This document shows positions 33,728-42,319 of a stretch of DNA of 64,000 bases, in pieces. Source of the stretch: Caldilineales bacterium. GTDB taxonomy: Bacteria > Chloroflexota > Anaerolineae > J102. Below the pieces are notes generated by a model that saw nothing but the letters and a program-made list of their open reading frames with translations, searched no databases and was not told the DNA's origin. Made by a program: the position numbers and the translations under genes. Every line of letters starts with the position of its first letter. Position 1 is the stretch's first letter. The stretch lies in contig JAGFJG010000178.1 in NCBI GenBank assembly GCA_024102915.1, positions 28,480 through 92,479 of the forward strand, read 5' to 3'.

Positions 33728-33798
33728 ACGCAAAGACGCAAAGAGCGCGAAGGATTCTGGAATCTTGATAAGCGCTGCGAACTTGGCGCCTTTGCGTT
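33728..33798. repeat. CGCAAAG-type imperfect inverted repeat between convergent genes
   Basis: The left arm begins ACGCAAAGACGCAAAGAG (33728 on), a doubled 8-nt word. The right arm CTTGGCGCCTTTGCGTT (33782-33798) is its approximate complement. It fills the gap between the convergent kinase and M20 genes and could end both transcripts. Confidence 0.5.
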
Positions 33799-33841
33799 GA
33801 AGAATTGAAGCGATAACAGCGAACGACGTCTACGGAAGGCG

Positions 33842-35143
33842 TTACATCGACGCGGGCAGTCGTTCCAACACCCGCTGGATCATCGCTGTCCCGAACCGCA
33901 TCGCTTCCACCGGGATGCGTTCATCCGCGGCGTGAATGGTGGCGAGCAATTCATCCGGCTGATCCGCGGGCGTGAATCCGTAGGTCTGGATGCCAAGTTG
34001 CGAGAAAAAGCGGGCATCGGTGACGCCGGCCAGGATGATGGGGAGCGGCACGCCGCCGGGGTCGCCCTCGGTCAGCACATCGGCCAACAACGGGTAGAGC
34101 GCCATGTCCGGCTCGCCGGGGCAAGGCTCGAAACGCAATACTTCCAACTCGACCTTATCTCCCCACAGCGCCCGCAACTCGCGCACCAGGTCGGCGGGCT
34201 GGAAGCCGGGCAGCAAACGCCCGTCCAGGTCCAGGGTGATCTCGCAGGGGATGACGTTGATTTTTTCGCCGCCGCGCACGATGGTGGGCGTGACGGTATT
34301 GTGCAGCAAGGGATAGAGCAATTGTCCGGATTCGCCCAGGCGGTCGAGCAGCCAGTCGCTCAATTGGGGACGGAGCAGTTGGCGCATGACCAATCGCTGC
34401 GGCGCGGGCAAGGCGGCGGCGATGGTCTCGATCATCTGGCGCACGGGCGGGATGATGTGCACGGGCAGGCGGCCCTGTTCCAATCGGCGGATCAGGTCGG
34501 CGGTCCGGGCCAGGGCGGTGTCGGGGATGGGCGTGGAGCCATGTCCGGCGGGGCCGCGCACGGTCAGACGCAGGCTGCAAATTTGTTTTTCGCCCACCAT
34601 GATCGGATAGAACTTACGCCCGGCCATCGTCACGCTGAAACCGCCGCCCTCGCCGATGGCGAAGCGCACACCGGCGAAATGTTCCGCATGTTCCTCCACC
34701 AGAAATTTGGCCCCCAGCTCGCCGTCGGCCTCCTCATCGCAGACCAGGGCCAGGATCACATCTCCGGGCGGTTTCGCTCCGGCGGCCTGCATGGCCAGCG
34801 CCGCCGAGGTCATCATCGCCGCCGGGCCTTTGGAATCCTGCGCCCCCCGGCCCCAAATCTCGCCACTGTGGATCTCGCCGCCAATGGGCGGATGCCGCCA
34901 GTCCTGCCCGGCGGTTGTGACCACATCGACGTGCGTGTATAGCAAAAAGGGCGGGGCCAGGCCCTGGCCGGGGAGCCGGGCGATCAGGTTGGGGCGATTG
35001 TCGTCTCGGGCCGGCATCCAGGTTTGCAGACCAGCATCCTGTAACAGCTCCTCCACATAGGCCAGCAGCGGCCTCTCGTTGCCTGGCGGGTTCGTGGTAT
35101 CGAAGCGGATCAGCGCTTGCAGCAGCGTTACGGGATCGACCAT
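33842..35143 (-). CDS. M20 family metallopeptidase / amidohydrolase
   Basis: A 433-residue dizinc hydrolase of the M20 (ArgE/DapE/CPG2) clan. Metal and catalytic residues lie in FLLYTHVDVVTT, WGRGAQDSKGPAAMM, ALVCDEEADGELGAKFLVEE and FAIGEGGGFS. The dimerisation lid is inserted at about 185-300, starting near SLRLTVRGPAGHGSTP. Such enzymes hydrolyse N-acyl amino acids, dipeptides or carbamates; the exact substrate cannot be called. The start is ATG 35143, 16 nt after the MFS gene stops, so the two form an operon that may import and cleave a peptide-like substrate. Confidence 0.9.
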   Translation of the reverse strand: MVDPVTLLQALIRFDTTNPPGNERPLLAYVEELLQDAGLQTWMPARDDNRPNLIARLPGQGLAPPFLLYTHVDVVTTAGQDWRHPPIGGEIHSGEIWGRGAQDSKGPAAMMTSAALAMQAAGAKPPGDVILALVCDEEADGELGAKFLVEEHAEHFAGVRFAIGEGGGFSVTMAGRKFYPIMVGEKQICSLRLTVRGPAGHGSTPIPDTALARTADLIRRLEQGRLPVHIIPPVRQMIETIAAALPAPQRLVMRQLLRPQLSDWLLDRLGESGQLLYPLLHNTVTPTIVRGGEKINVIPCEITLDLDGRLLPGFQPADLVRELRALWGDKVELEVLRFEPCPGEPDMALYPLLADVLTEGDPGGVPLPIILAGVTDARFFSQLGIQTYGFTPADQPDELLATIHAADERIPVEAMRFGTAMIQRVLERLPASM

Positions 35144-35159
35144 GTGGTGCGCTGCCGGG

Positions 35160-36383
35160 CTACGTCGCCGGTGATGCTTCGACCGCCGATTTTTCTACGT
35201 CTGGCGCCAGCCTGAACAATCCCCACAGGATCGGGAAGTTGATCAGATTGACCAGCGCCAGCGCCACGAACACGGCGGCGAAACCGATGTTGTCTGTCAG
35301 ACCGGTGGCGATGCCCTCGCCGATGGCCGTGCCCAGGTTGGAGAAAGCCATCATGATGGCGAACATGGAGGCGGCGATGCGGGCGTCGGCCAGGCCCATG
35401 GCCAGGGCCACGAATACCGTTTCCTGCAAGCCCCAGGCCAGGCCCCAGGGAATGCCTGTCAACAAGAGCGGGTTCACGCCGGCCATGCGGCTGATGAGAA
35501 TCGCGCCCAACGAGATCAAGAGCAGCGCCGCGTACGCCACCGTTTTGCGTCCCAACCGGTCGAACAAAACCCCCGCCGCCAAAGCGCCGAGAATCGCGCC
35601 CAGCCCGCGCAGCGCCCCGAATTGGCCGATGGCGGAATCCGAGGCTCCATAACTGCTGCTCATGTGCAGGGTGATGAGGCCATCGACGCCGAAGGAGGCG
35701 ATCGAATAGAAGATGGCAAAGGCGGCGAAGAGCAGGAATCGGGGCTGAACCAGGGTGCGAAAGGCTCGCCACTCGAATTGCGCCCCGGTCGGGCGTTCCG
35801 CCGGTTCGCGCACGCGGCGCACCCACAGAAGCGGGATCAGCATCACCACGGCGATGATCAGGAATACGCTGCGATAGCCCTGACTGCCGACCAGCAATCC
35901 AAAGACCAACGACAACACGATGAAACCCGCAGCCCGACCGCTGACCATTGCCCCCTGCACCGTGCCTTGCTCGGCCTTGGGTGTGATGTCGATTGCCAGG
36001 CCATCGGACGTGGAATCGAACAGGGTGACGCTGAACGAGCCCAGCAAAATGAAGGCGGCAAACAACATAAAGTTGTGATCAGGCGTCACAAACGCAGCTA
36101 TGGCGAAAGCGAACGCCGCCAGCATCAGCCCGATCACGATGTAAGGTTTGCGATGTCCCCGCCCCAGCAAGTTCACCCGATCGCTGAACATGCCGATGAA
36201 AATCTTCAGGATGAAGGGCAGCAGCAGGATGCTGGTCAGCAGCCCGATCACATCGGCATCGATGCCCAGACCGGCGAGGTAGGGCTTCTGGAAGTTGCGG
36301 AAATAGGCCAGGGCCGACCCCTGCACGAAGTACAACAGGCCGAACATGGTCAGGCGAAACCGGCGTTGCGATGTCGGGTTCAT
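35160..36383 (-). CDS. MFS transporter (AmpG-like)
   Basis: A 407-residue membrane protein with 12 predicted helices in two halves. The first half shows FGLLYFVQGSALAYF, GMFSDRVNLLGRGHRKPYI (the loop 2-3 motif) and DGLAIDITP. The second half opens after about residue 200. Overall pattern fits AmpG-like and PucC-like MFS members that move muropeptides or tetrapyrrole precursors rather than sugars. It is co-directional with the M20 hydrolase downstream. The start at 36383 has no strong ribosome binding site. Confidence 0.83.
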   Translation of the reverse strand: MNPTSQRRFRLTMFGLLYFVQGSALAYFRNFQKPYLAGLGIDADVIGLLTSILLLPFILKIFIGMFSDRVNLLGRGHRKPYIVIGLMLAAFAFAIAAFVTPDHNFMLFAAFILLGSFSVTLFDSTSDGLAIDITPKAEQGTVQGAMVSGRAAGFIVLSLVFGLLVGSQGYRSVFLIIAVVMLIPLLWVRRVREPAERPTGAQFEWRAFRTLVQPRFLLFAAFAIFYSIASFGVDGLITLHMSSSYGASDSAIGQFGALRGLGAILGALAAGVLFDRLGRKTVAYAALLLISLGAILISRMAGVNPLLLTGIPWGLAWGLQETVFVALAMGLADARIAASMFAIMMAFSNLGTAIGEGIATGLTDNIGFAAVFVALALVNLINFPILWGLFRLAPDVEKSAVEASPAT

Positions 36384-36466
36384 TGGGCTTAGCCTAAGGT
36401 GCGTGTGTCAGGAACGAGTCTGATGGGAGAAATCCAGCCGCAGATTGAGTTACACTATTATCATCC

Positions 36467-36496
36467 TTCTGCGCCATCTGCGAAATCTGCGAATCG
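36467..36496. repeat. ATCTGCGAA nonamer repeat
   Basis: Three head-to-tail 9-nt units (TTCTGCGCC, ATCTGCGAA, ATCTGCGAA) in the gap between the FecR-like lipoprotein and the MFS gene. The same word recurs at 56017-56078 and 56793-56826. Confidence 0.6.
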
Positions 36497-36505
36497 AAAA
36501 AATCG

Positions 36506-37699
36506 TCAGCGACTCAGCCAGAGCACCGGTTCACTGGCGCTGATCAGTTCGGCGAAGATGGCTTCGGCATCGCCCGGCGTCACGTCCATCAGCTCGACCT
36601 GGATGCCGACATCGCCGAGCATGCCGATCAACCATTCGGCCATCGTCCAAAGCTGGTCATCGTAGGAATAGGCTAACAACCGCACGGGGAATCCTTCGGG
36701 ATAGCCCATTTCCGCCAGCATGGCTTTGCTGAACTCCGGATCGAAAGGAAATTCGCGGGCGTCAGGGAGTTTGATATCCGGCAGATCGAAAAAGATTTCG
36801 GTTTCGTCGGCGAAGATCGATTCGTGGATCGCCGACCAGTCGACGGCACGGCCAACAGAATCTTGAATGGGAAACTCGTTCAGGACTCCGCCGCCGCCGC
36901 GAACATAGACGCGCTTGTCGCTGGACGGTTGCACGGGTTCAGCGTCGAGATAGGGGACGCCGCCTTCGTCAGCGCGCACCTGCACCCGTTCCGACCATTC
37001 GTGCAGGCCCAGATTGTCAATCGCTTCCGGCAGCCGCTCGAAGGGGTAAACGCGGCGCGGTTGCAGGCTGCCGACCTCCATCATCATGTCGTCGGGCATG
37101 GTGTAATAAAACTGTCCCGGCCCCAACGACATGCCCTCGCCCATTTCGCCGGAATCGATGTTCAACACCGGTTGCACATCCGTCTCGCCTTCCAGTACGG
37201 CGACGAGCGAAATCTGGGATTCGGGCAGATAGGTCACCCATACCCAACTGCCCTTGACCTGAAAAGCGCCGGTGTTGGTCAGGATCAACTGGCTGCTGCA
37301 ATCGATGAACAGGGCCGAGCCCTCTTCGTTGCAGACCGTGTTGCTGCCCTGGAAACTGGAACGTGGGCAGGCTTTCTTGACCAGGCTCGTGTTACGGAAC
37401 ACGAAAATCTTGCAGGTCTTGCCGCCCACGTCTCCCTGCACCAGAGCCTCGCCCGTGTTGTTGGTATTGACACGATGGCCGGGCGGGAAGGGATGGAAGA
37501 CGGCATCGTTGAGCGCGGGCAGGGGATCGGTGGGGCCAGCGTTGACGACCGGGGTCTCGCGGCGGATGTCGAAATCGGGTTTCGGCGTTTGGGCGGGGGG
37601 AACAGGACCGGTGGGATCGCAAGCCGCCAGCAGGATCGTCACGAGAGCCAGCAGAAAAATCATCGCCAGCCATTTCGTAAATCGTGCGTGTGTGTTCAT
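36506..37699 (-). CDS. Lipoprotein with FecR-like region and C-terminal solute-binding-protein fragment
   Basis: A 397-residue lipoprotein. The signal ends at lipobox LAAC (Cys27), so it is tethered outside the membrane. Residues 70-215 are beta-rich and FecR/surface-sensor-like: alternating strands around a four-cysteine segment (CKIFVFRN, KKACPRSS, VCNEEG, FIDCSS), then SWVWVTYLPE and SLVAVLEGETDV. Residues 320-390 resemble the last part of an ABC peptide-binding protein (KAMLAEMGYPEGFPVRLLAY, then AEWLIGMLGDVGIQVEL), far too short to be a full binding protein. The gene begins 12 nt after the NTPase gene. I infer an outside sensor or receptor for that NTPase; the function is unproven. Confidence 0.75.
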   Translation of the reverse strand: MNTHARFTKWLAMIFLLALVTILLAACDPTGPVPPAQTPKPDFDIRRETPVVNAGPTDPLPALNDAVFHPFPPGHRVNTNNTGEALVQGDVGGKTCKIFVFRNTSLVKKACPRSSFQGSNTVCNEEGSALFIDCSSQLILTNTGAFQVKGSWVWVTYLPESQISLVAVLEGETDVQPVLNIDSGEMGEGMSLGPGQFYYTMPDDMMMEVGSLQPRRVYPFERLPEAIDNLGLHEWSERVQVRADEGGVPYLDAEPVQPSSDKRVYVRGGGGVLNEFPIQDSVGRAVDWSAIHESIFADETEIFFDLPDIKLPDAREFPFDPEFSKAMLAEMGYPEGFPVRLLAYSYDDQLWTMAEWLIGMLGDVGIQVELMDVTPGDAEAIFAELISASEPVLWLSR

Positions 37700-37711
37700 T
37701 TTCAGCTCCTT

Positions 37712-40435
37712 TCAGCCGCCGGCACGAGCCACCAACTTTCGCCAGCGCTCAAGCCAGCGCGTTGCCAGTCTCATGCCGCCGGTGATGCCAACGGTCAGCA
37801 CGACGCCCACCATCACGGCATCGAGCAGACCAAGAATGATGTGCCAGTTCGGCACATTGGCGAGCGGACGACGCAAGCCCAGAATCAGATTGGCCAGATA
37901 TTCGCCGCTCGACCAGACAATCGAAATGCTTCCTTCCTCGTTGTTCATCGCCAGAAATACCGCCGAGGTGAGCAGAAAAGTGAGGGCCGCCACTGCCAGC
38001 CGCCATGCCCATTGTCCCCAACCCATGCGCCAGCCCGCGCCCGGCTGCCTGTAAAGCGCCAGATTCAATCCCAGCCCGGCGGCAATGCCGAGGATGACGA
38101 CCAGCGGCGCTGCAAACAAAGCCCGCCCGATCAACAGGATGATCAGTACATAGGCGATGGCGAAACCCGCAGTGCCCAACACGATGCCCATGCGGGCTCG
38201 TCGCCGCGCAGTCGCACTGGCCGTCTCGCCGCTATGACCCACAACCACGATCTCGGACAGCGCCAGTCCCAGGGCCACCATCGCTCCCAACAATATCCCC
38301 CAAAGCAAGTTCATAGCCAGATGCGTTCCCGGCGTTTTGCCGACGGAAGTCAGGATAGCCGTGATGAAGCGCAACAGCCCCAAACCCAGGCCCGCGCCCA
38401 CAGCCCCGCCCGCCATCAAACCCGCCACGCGCACCTGATTGCGGATGAAGCGTTCACGCAGCCGCCACAGCCAGATGCCAAAGCGATCGCCGCCCGATGT
38501 CTTGGCGATGATCTCCGCCGCCTCGGCATCCGCTTCGGCCAAAGCCCCTTGCAACGCCACTCGCCGTCGCCGCTGCGCCCGACCGCTCAACTCTTCCAAC
38601 CAGGCCCAGCGCAGACGGTCGAGCGCCGGACGAGCCCCCAACGCCGCCAATGCCACAGCCGACGCCACGGCCTGGCCGGGATCAGGGTGCAGGACCGCCG
38701 TGCGGGCGATGTGTCCATACGAGCGCCCCTCATCCGATGGGTCGGGCGGCGTCACGTCGGTCAGGCCCAGGATGTCGGCAGGTTCTTCCAGATAAGCCTC
38801 ATCGAAGCGCTCGTTCGCCGGAACCAGATTCGGGTCTTCGAGCTGGCCGATCAGTCGTCTGCCGGAATCGTTGCGCAGCCAGCCCAAGCCCATGCCCATA
38901 TGATCGTGGTGATGGGCGCTGGCGCGGATGACCAGAATCGCCTGTTCGGGCGACACCGGCGTCTGGATTCCCACGGCGTCGAGATAAGCAAGATGTCCCG
39001 CCGACGGCAGCACGCGTCGCGCCAACCACGTCTCCCAGATGCGATTAAGTTCGCCGCCCGCAAGTTGCGCCTGTTTGCCCTCGCCGCTGCTCAATCGCCG
39101 CACCTCCTCCCTGACGATCTCGCCGGCAAAACGGTATTCGCGATGGGCATTGACCGAACGGGCCAGCAGCAGCCTGCGGTCGACCAGATCATCAAGCACG
39201 CGGGGCAAATCAGGGGGCGTGGCGCCGTTCAACGAGAGTTGCGCCGGATCGATCCAGTTCCTCATGCCGGGAACGGCCATTATCTCCAGAGCGCGCCGGG
39301 CGGCGGTCGTTTCTTGGGCGGAGCCAATTTCAAGCACGTCCTGCAAGTAGCGAGCCATGATGCCCTGCGCCCGGCGTCCGCGTTTGTAAAGGCTATCGTC
39401 GATGTGATGCGGATATTCGTCCGCCGCGGCCTGATAAAGCCAGTTGCACACGACCTGCAACTGGAATGGCTCGATCGAGTCCCCGGCTTCACGCGTGAGG
39501 CTATCCAGATCGGGAATGAGCAGGCTGTCGACCACGCCGCGCACAAAACTCACGCGCGAGTTCGTCTGGCGCAGTGGTTCTTCGATGGCGATTCCGGCCT
39601 GCTCGCGTGTCAGCGGTCGCAACCTGATCCCATTTTGGCCGCGCAAGCCCGGCAACATCTCTTCAAGTTCGAGCAACCGGCCCAGGCTTTCCTCGCGGAT
39701 GCTGAGCAAGAGACGAAAATAGCCGGACTCAACCTGCTCGCTCACCCGTGCCAGGGACTGAACGAATCCCTGCCTGATCTCAGCCCGGATTGTTGGCTCG
39801 AACAGCCGCTCGCACTGGTCGAGCACGAGGATGAAACTGCCTTCGATCTGGTCGATAATCCCCCGAATCTGATCGGACAGAGTCCCACCTTCTGGTACTG
39901 CCAGGTCGAAATTGGCGGCGCTGGCCCGCAAACCGTTGCGGATTGCGGCATCGGGTTGGGCGTAGTCTCGCAAGTGCAGCACCAGGGCTCCGGCATCCAG
40001 CAGGTCGGGGATGACGCCCGCGGCCAGCAGCGAGGTTTTGCCACTGGCGGGCGGCCCGTACAACACAGTGACGATTTGTTCACCCACCCGCCGCAGCACC
40101 CGACCGCTATCCTCATCCCGGCCTTTGAAAATCGCCCGGTCACGAGCCTCGTAAGGGGCAAGGAATTTGTAGGGCGGCGTGCGTTCATCCACAAACCTCT
40201 GCCAGCCTCCCGCTCGCCCGGCATCACTCAGGGCGTACACCTGCACTTCGTAGATGTCGCCGCCGTACACATCGCCATGAATGGCGTCGGTGCGCACGCC
40301 GATGACCTGGCCCAGGTTCGTTTCGACCCGTTGGGTGATGTTGGTGCGGGCCGGGGTCTGGACAGGCTGGCCGCAATTCGGGCAGAAACGGGCGTCTGCG
40401 GGCGTCGGTTCATGCCCGCAATGGGGGCATTTCAT
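37712..40435 (-). CDS. Zinc-ribbon nSTAND NTPase with C-terminal membrane domain
   Basis: A 907-residue protein. Residues 3-21 are a zinc ribbon (CPHCGHEP, CPNCGQ). About 38-65 is a Gly/Val beta motif (GQVIGVRTDAIHGDVYGGD). A STAND-type NTPase follows, with Walker A VLYGPPASGKTSLL (124-137) and Walker B ILVLDQCERLFEP (Asp205). A winged-helix-like and helical region fills about 330-560, and five to seven membrane helices occupy 670-900. STAND NTPases are signal-integrating switches, often in conflict or programmed-death systems. The ATG follows directly on the stop of the zinc-ribbon gene (TAAATG). The signal detected and output are unknown, and no nuclease or TIR effector is visible in it. 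Confidence 0.8.
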   Translation of the reverse strand: MKCPHCGHEPTPADARFCPNCGQPVQTPARTNITQRVETNLGQVIGVRTDAIHGDVYGGDIYEVQVYALSDAGRAGGWQRFVDERTPPYKFLAPYEARDRAIFKGRDEDSGRVLRRVGEQIVTVLYGPPASGKTSLLAAGVIPDLLDAGALVLHLRDYAQPDAAIRNGLRASAANFDLAVPEGGTLSDQIRGIIDQIEGSFILVLDQCERLFEPTIRAEIRQGFVQSLARVSEQVESGYFRLLLSIREESLGRLLELEEMLPGLRGQNGIRLRPLTREQAGIAIEEPLRQTNSRVSFVRGVVDSLLIPDLDSLTREAGDSIEPFQLQVVCNWLYQAAADEYPHHIDDSLYKRGRRAQGIMARYLQDVLEIGSAQETTAARRALEIMAVPGMRNWIDPAQLSLNGATPPDLPRVLDDLVDRRLLLARSVNAHREYRFAGEIVREEVRRLSSGEGKQAQLAGGELNRIWETWLARRVLPSAGHLAYLDAVGIQTPVSPEQAILVIRASAHHHDHMGMGLGWLRNDSGRRLIGQLEDPNLVPANERFDEAYLEEPADILGLTDVTPPDPSDEGRSYGHIARTAVLHPDPGQAVASAVALAALGARPALDRLRWAWLEELSGRAQRRRRVALQGALAEADAEAAEIIAKTSGGDRFGIWLWRLRERFIRNQVRVAGLMAGGAVGAGLGLGLLRFITAILTSVGKTPGTHLAMNLLWGILLGAMVALGLALSEIVVVGHSGETASATARRRARMGIVLGTAGFAIAYVLIILLIGRALFAAPLVVILGIAAGLGLNLALYRQPGAGWRMGWGQWAWRLAVAALTFLLTSAVFLAMNNEEGSISIVWSSGEYLANLILGLRRPLANVPNWHIILGLLDAVMVGVVLTVGITGGMRLATRWLERWRKLVARAGG

Positions 40436-40948
40436 TTACAGGGGTTTCCCGCAATTCGTGCAGAAGCTGGCCGTGGGCGCGGCGGCAGCTCCGCAATGGG
40501 AACAGAAGTGAGGCTTGACTTCGCTCGCTGCTAATTCGTCGAGCGCATGCTTGATGTTGTCGATGGCGTTCTGCGTTTCACGAATTTCGTTCTGCAGATA
40601 AGTCGGCGCGTCCAGGCCATATTGCGCTTCCCGCAGTTTCAGGTCGGCGAGATTGCGCTCGTATTGGTTCAGTTGCGCACGCAGATCATTCTGGCGGTCG
40701 GCATCGGTATAGGGTTTGGGATCATCCTGTCGTTTGCCCTGCGCTGGTTTTCCGCCACCGATCCGCACCCCGGTCACCGATCCGCCAGCGCCCACCGCGC
40801 CAATATCCTGTTTCACTTCCACCGGCGCATCCAGACCTTCCTCAGCATCGATGCCGACGACTTCCCCTTCGGTTTCCTGGACGCGCTGTCTCGCCTGTAT
40901 CCGGGCATCGCCCGGCGGCTGGTCGTTGCGTTCCGCTTGGTCTGGCAC
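40436..40948 (-). CDS. Coiled-coil protein with Gly/Val motif and C-terminal zinc ribbon
   Basis: A 170-residue protein. Residues 35-65 hold a Gly/Val-rich stretch (VKQDIGAVGAGGSVTGVR) similar in style to that of the neighbouring NTPase. Residues 80-140 form a charged coiled coil (DLRAQLNQYERNLADLKLRE; TYLQNEIRETQNAI), a pattern I have seen in proteins associated with STAND NTPases. The end is a zinc ribbon (CSHCGAAAAP, CTNCGKPL). I chose GTG 40948, with AGGAGG (40957-40962) 8 nt upstream, over GTG 40957, which overlaps that site. First gene of the cassette; likely an adaptor to the NTPase. Confidence 0.72.
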   Translation of the reverse strand: MPDQAERNDQPPGDARIQARQRVQETEGEVVGIDAEEGLDAPVEVKQDIGAVGAGGSVTGVRIGGGKPAQGKRQDDPKPYTDADRQNDLRAQLNQYERNLADLKLREAQYGLDAPTYLQNEIRETQNAIDNIKHALDELAASEVKPHFCSHCGAAAAPTASFCTNCGKPL

Positions 40949-40965
40949 CTGAGACACCTCCTTTG

Positions 40966-40979
40966 GCCTGAGGTCAGGC
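40966..40979. promoter_or_regulatory. Inverted repeat in the leader of the zinc-ribbon cassette
   Basis: GCCTGA-GG-TCAGGC, 6-bp arms, lies immediately upstream of the AGGAGG site of the first cassette gene. It could be an operator or a small hairpin controlling translation. Confidence 0.3.
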
Positions 40980-41242
40980 TATGTGCGGTTATCTGTCCAT
41001 CGCAAGTTGCGGCAAGAATTGCTTCCGCTATTCAGCCTTGCTGACAAATATTGTAGACCTTTGACCGGCGCTGGTCAATGGGTTTTTCTACAGTTCAAGC
41101 GACCGGCGTCGCAATCCCGTATCACCAGACGTTACCCGACCAACTGCCCACGCCCCAACAAAGATGATGGACGACCGAATTCAACGCACGCGTTGACGCC
41201 TGTCGTCCATCGTCATTCGATTGATTGTCTGACCTACGCCGG

Positions 41243-41875
41243 TCACTTATCTCCGCTGCCGATGTAATAGGCCATGTGCTGTAATCTTGTTACGGGATCG
41301 ATATACTGCACGCGCACGCCTTGCGGGACGGCGAGCGTGATCGGTGCATAGCTGAGCAGCGCCTTGACGCCGCAATCGATCAGCCGAGCTGCGACCTCGC
41401 GCGCCGCCGCAGCCGGGACCGCAATCAGCGCCATTTCGATCTGGTTTTCTGTGATGAAAGATTCCAAATCATCGATTGACTTGACAGTATAACGGCCCAG
41501 TGGCTTGCCGATTTTATCTGGATCATTGTCAAACACGGCCAGCATATCAAATCCGTTATCGGCAAACCGCTGATAATGCGCCAGAGCGTTACCCAGATCG
41601 CCTGCGCCGATCAGAATCGCTTTCCATTCCCGATCCACATTGAGGATCTGCTTGAGCTGATCTCGCAGGAACAGCACATCGTATCCTGTGCCCTGTTTTC
41701 CAAACTCGCCGAAATGAGATAAATCCTTGCGAATCTGCGCCGAACTGATCCCCAATCGGTCGCCCAATTCCTGGGAGGATGTAATTTGACGGCCCTCTGC
41801 CAACAGATAGTTGAGCACCCGCAGATAAACTGGCAGTCGTCCTACCACGATATCGGGCACATTGAAGGAAGCCAT
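41243..41875 (-). CDS. rex: Redox-sensing transcriptional repressor
   Basis: A 210-residue regulator with normal Rex length. Residues 10-75 form the winged helix, with the family-specific SSAQIRKDLSHFGEFGKQGTG. Residues 85-175 form the NADH-binding Rossmann domain with ILIGAGDLGNALAHY (GAGDLG 90-95). A C-terminal domain-swapped helix follows. Rex senses NADH/NAD+ and represses fermentation and respiration genes when NAD+ is high. It is divergent from the Yip1 gene. A typical Rex palindrome is not obvious nearby, only two direct TTGTGA words at 42001-42006 and 42012-42017. Confidence 0.95.
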   Translation of the reverse strand: MASFNVPDIVVGRLPVYLRVLNYLLAEGRQITSSQELGDRLGISSAQIRKDLSHFGEFGKQGTGYDVLFLRDQLKQILNVDREWKAILIGAGDLGNALAHYQRFADNGFDMLAVFDNDPDKIGKPLGRYTVKSIDDLESFITENQIEMALIAVPAAAAREVAARLIDCGVKALLSYAPITLAVPQGVRVQYIDPVTRLQHMAYYIGSGDK

Positions 41876-42319
41876 GGTTTCTACTCCTTTCGGCGTTCAC
41901 CTGGTCGCGCCAGGGATGCGCCGTATATTTTATGCGAGGTATTTGCGCGAGTGGTTGTACCAGGGTCGAAAGATCGTTTGATCGATACTTTTGTACAAAC
42001 TTGTGATTTGTTTGTGAAATAAACCATGTGCATGATAGCACAAGCAATCGGGCTAAGCAACTTGGACGCATCCAAATAAACCCCTGCGCCAGATGTTCAC
42101 TGCGGGGTCGTTGGCTGTGCAACCAGAAGCATGAATCGTTCGTAAAGAAGTTGGCCCATTGTATGTCGCAAATTTGTGCGATTCTTCCCACAGGCAGCAT
42201 TTGGTGATACCATGCCAATGAGTGTTTTGTATCCTCAAAGGTAAGGTATCTCGCCGCTGAAGATTCCACAGTTTTGCCGTTATTTTGCATGAAATAGTCT
42301 GAACATCCTGGTTCCCAAC
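41876..42319. other. Divergent intergenic region, 444 nt
   Basis: An AT-richer spacer between rex and the Yip1 gene. It holds a 10-bp palindrome TTTGTACAAA (41990-41999) and two direct TTGTGA words (42001, 42012) within 30 nt, a plausible regulator-binding cluster about 120 nt from the rex start. No gene or RNA was seen; open frames here do not look like protein. Confidence 0.45.

Noticed and set aside
36824..40534. Open frame of more than 1200 codons on the plus strand across the NTPase cassette
   Set aside because: It lies antisense to three minus-strand genes with clear domains, and its translation is low in hydrophobic order and rich in Gln/His/Arg, which is a shadow of high-GC codon use.
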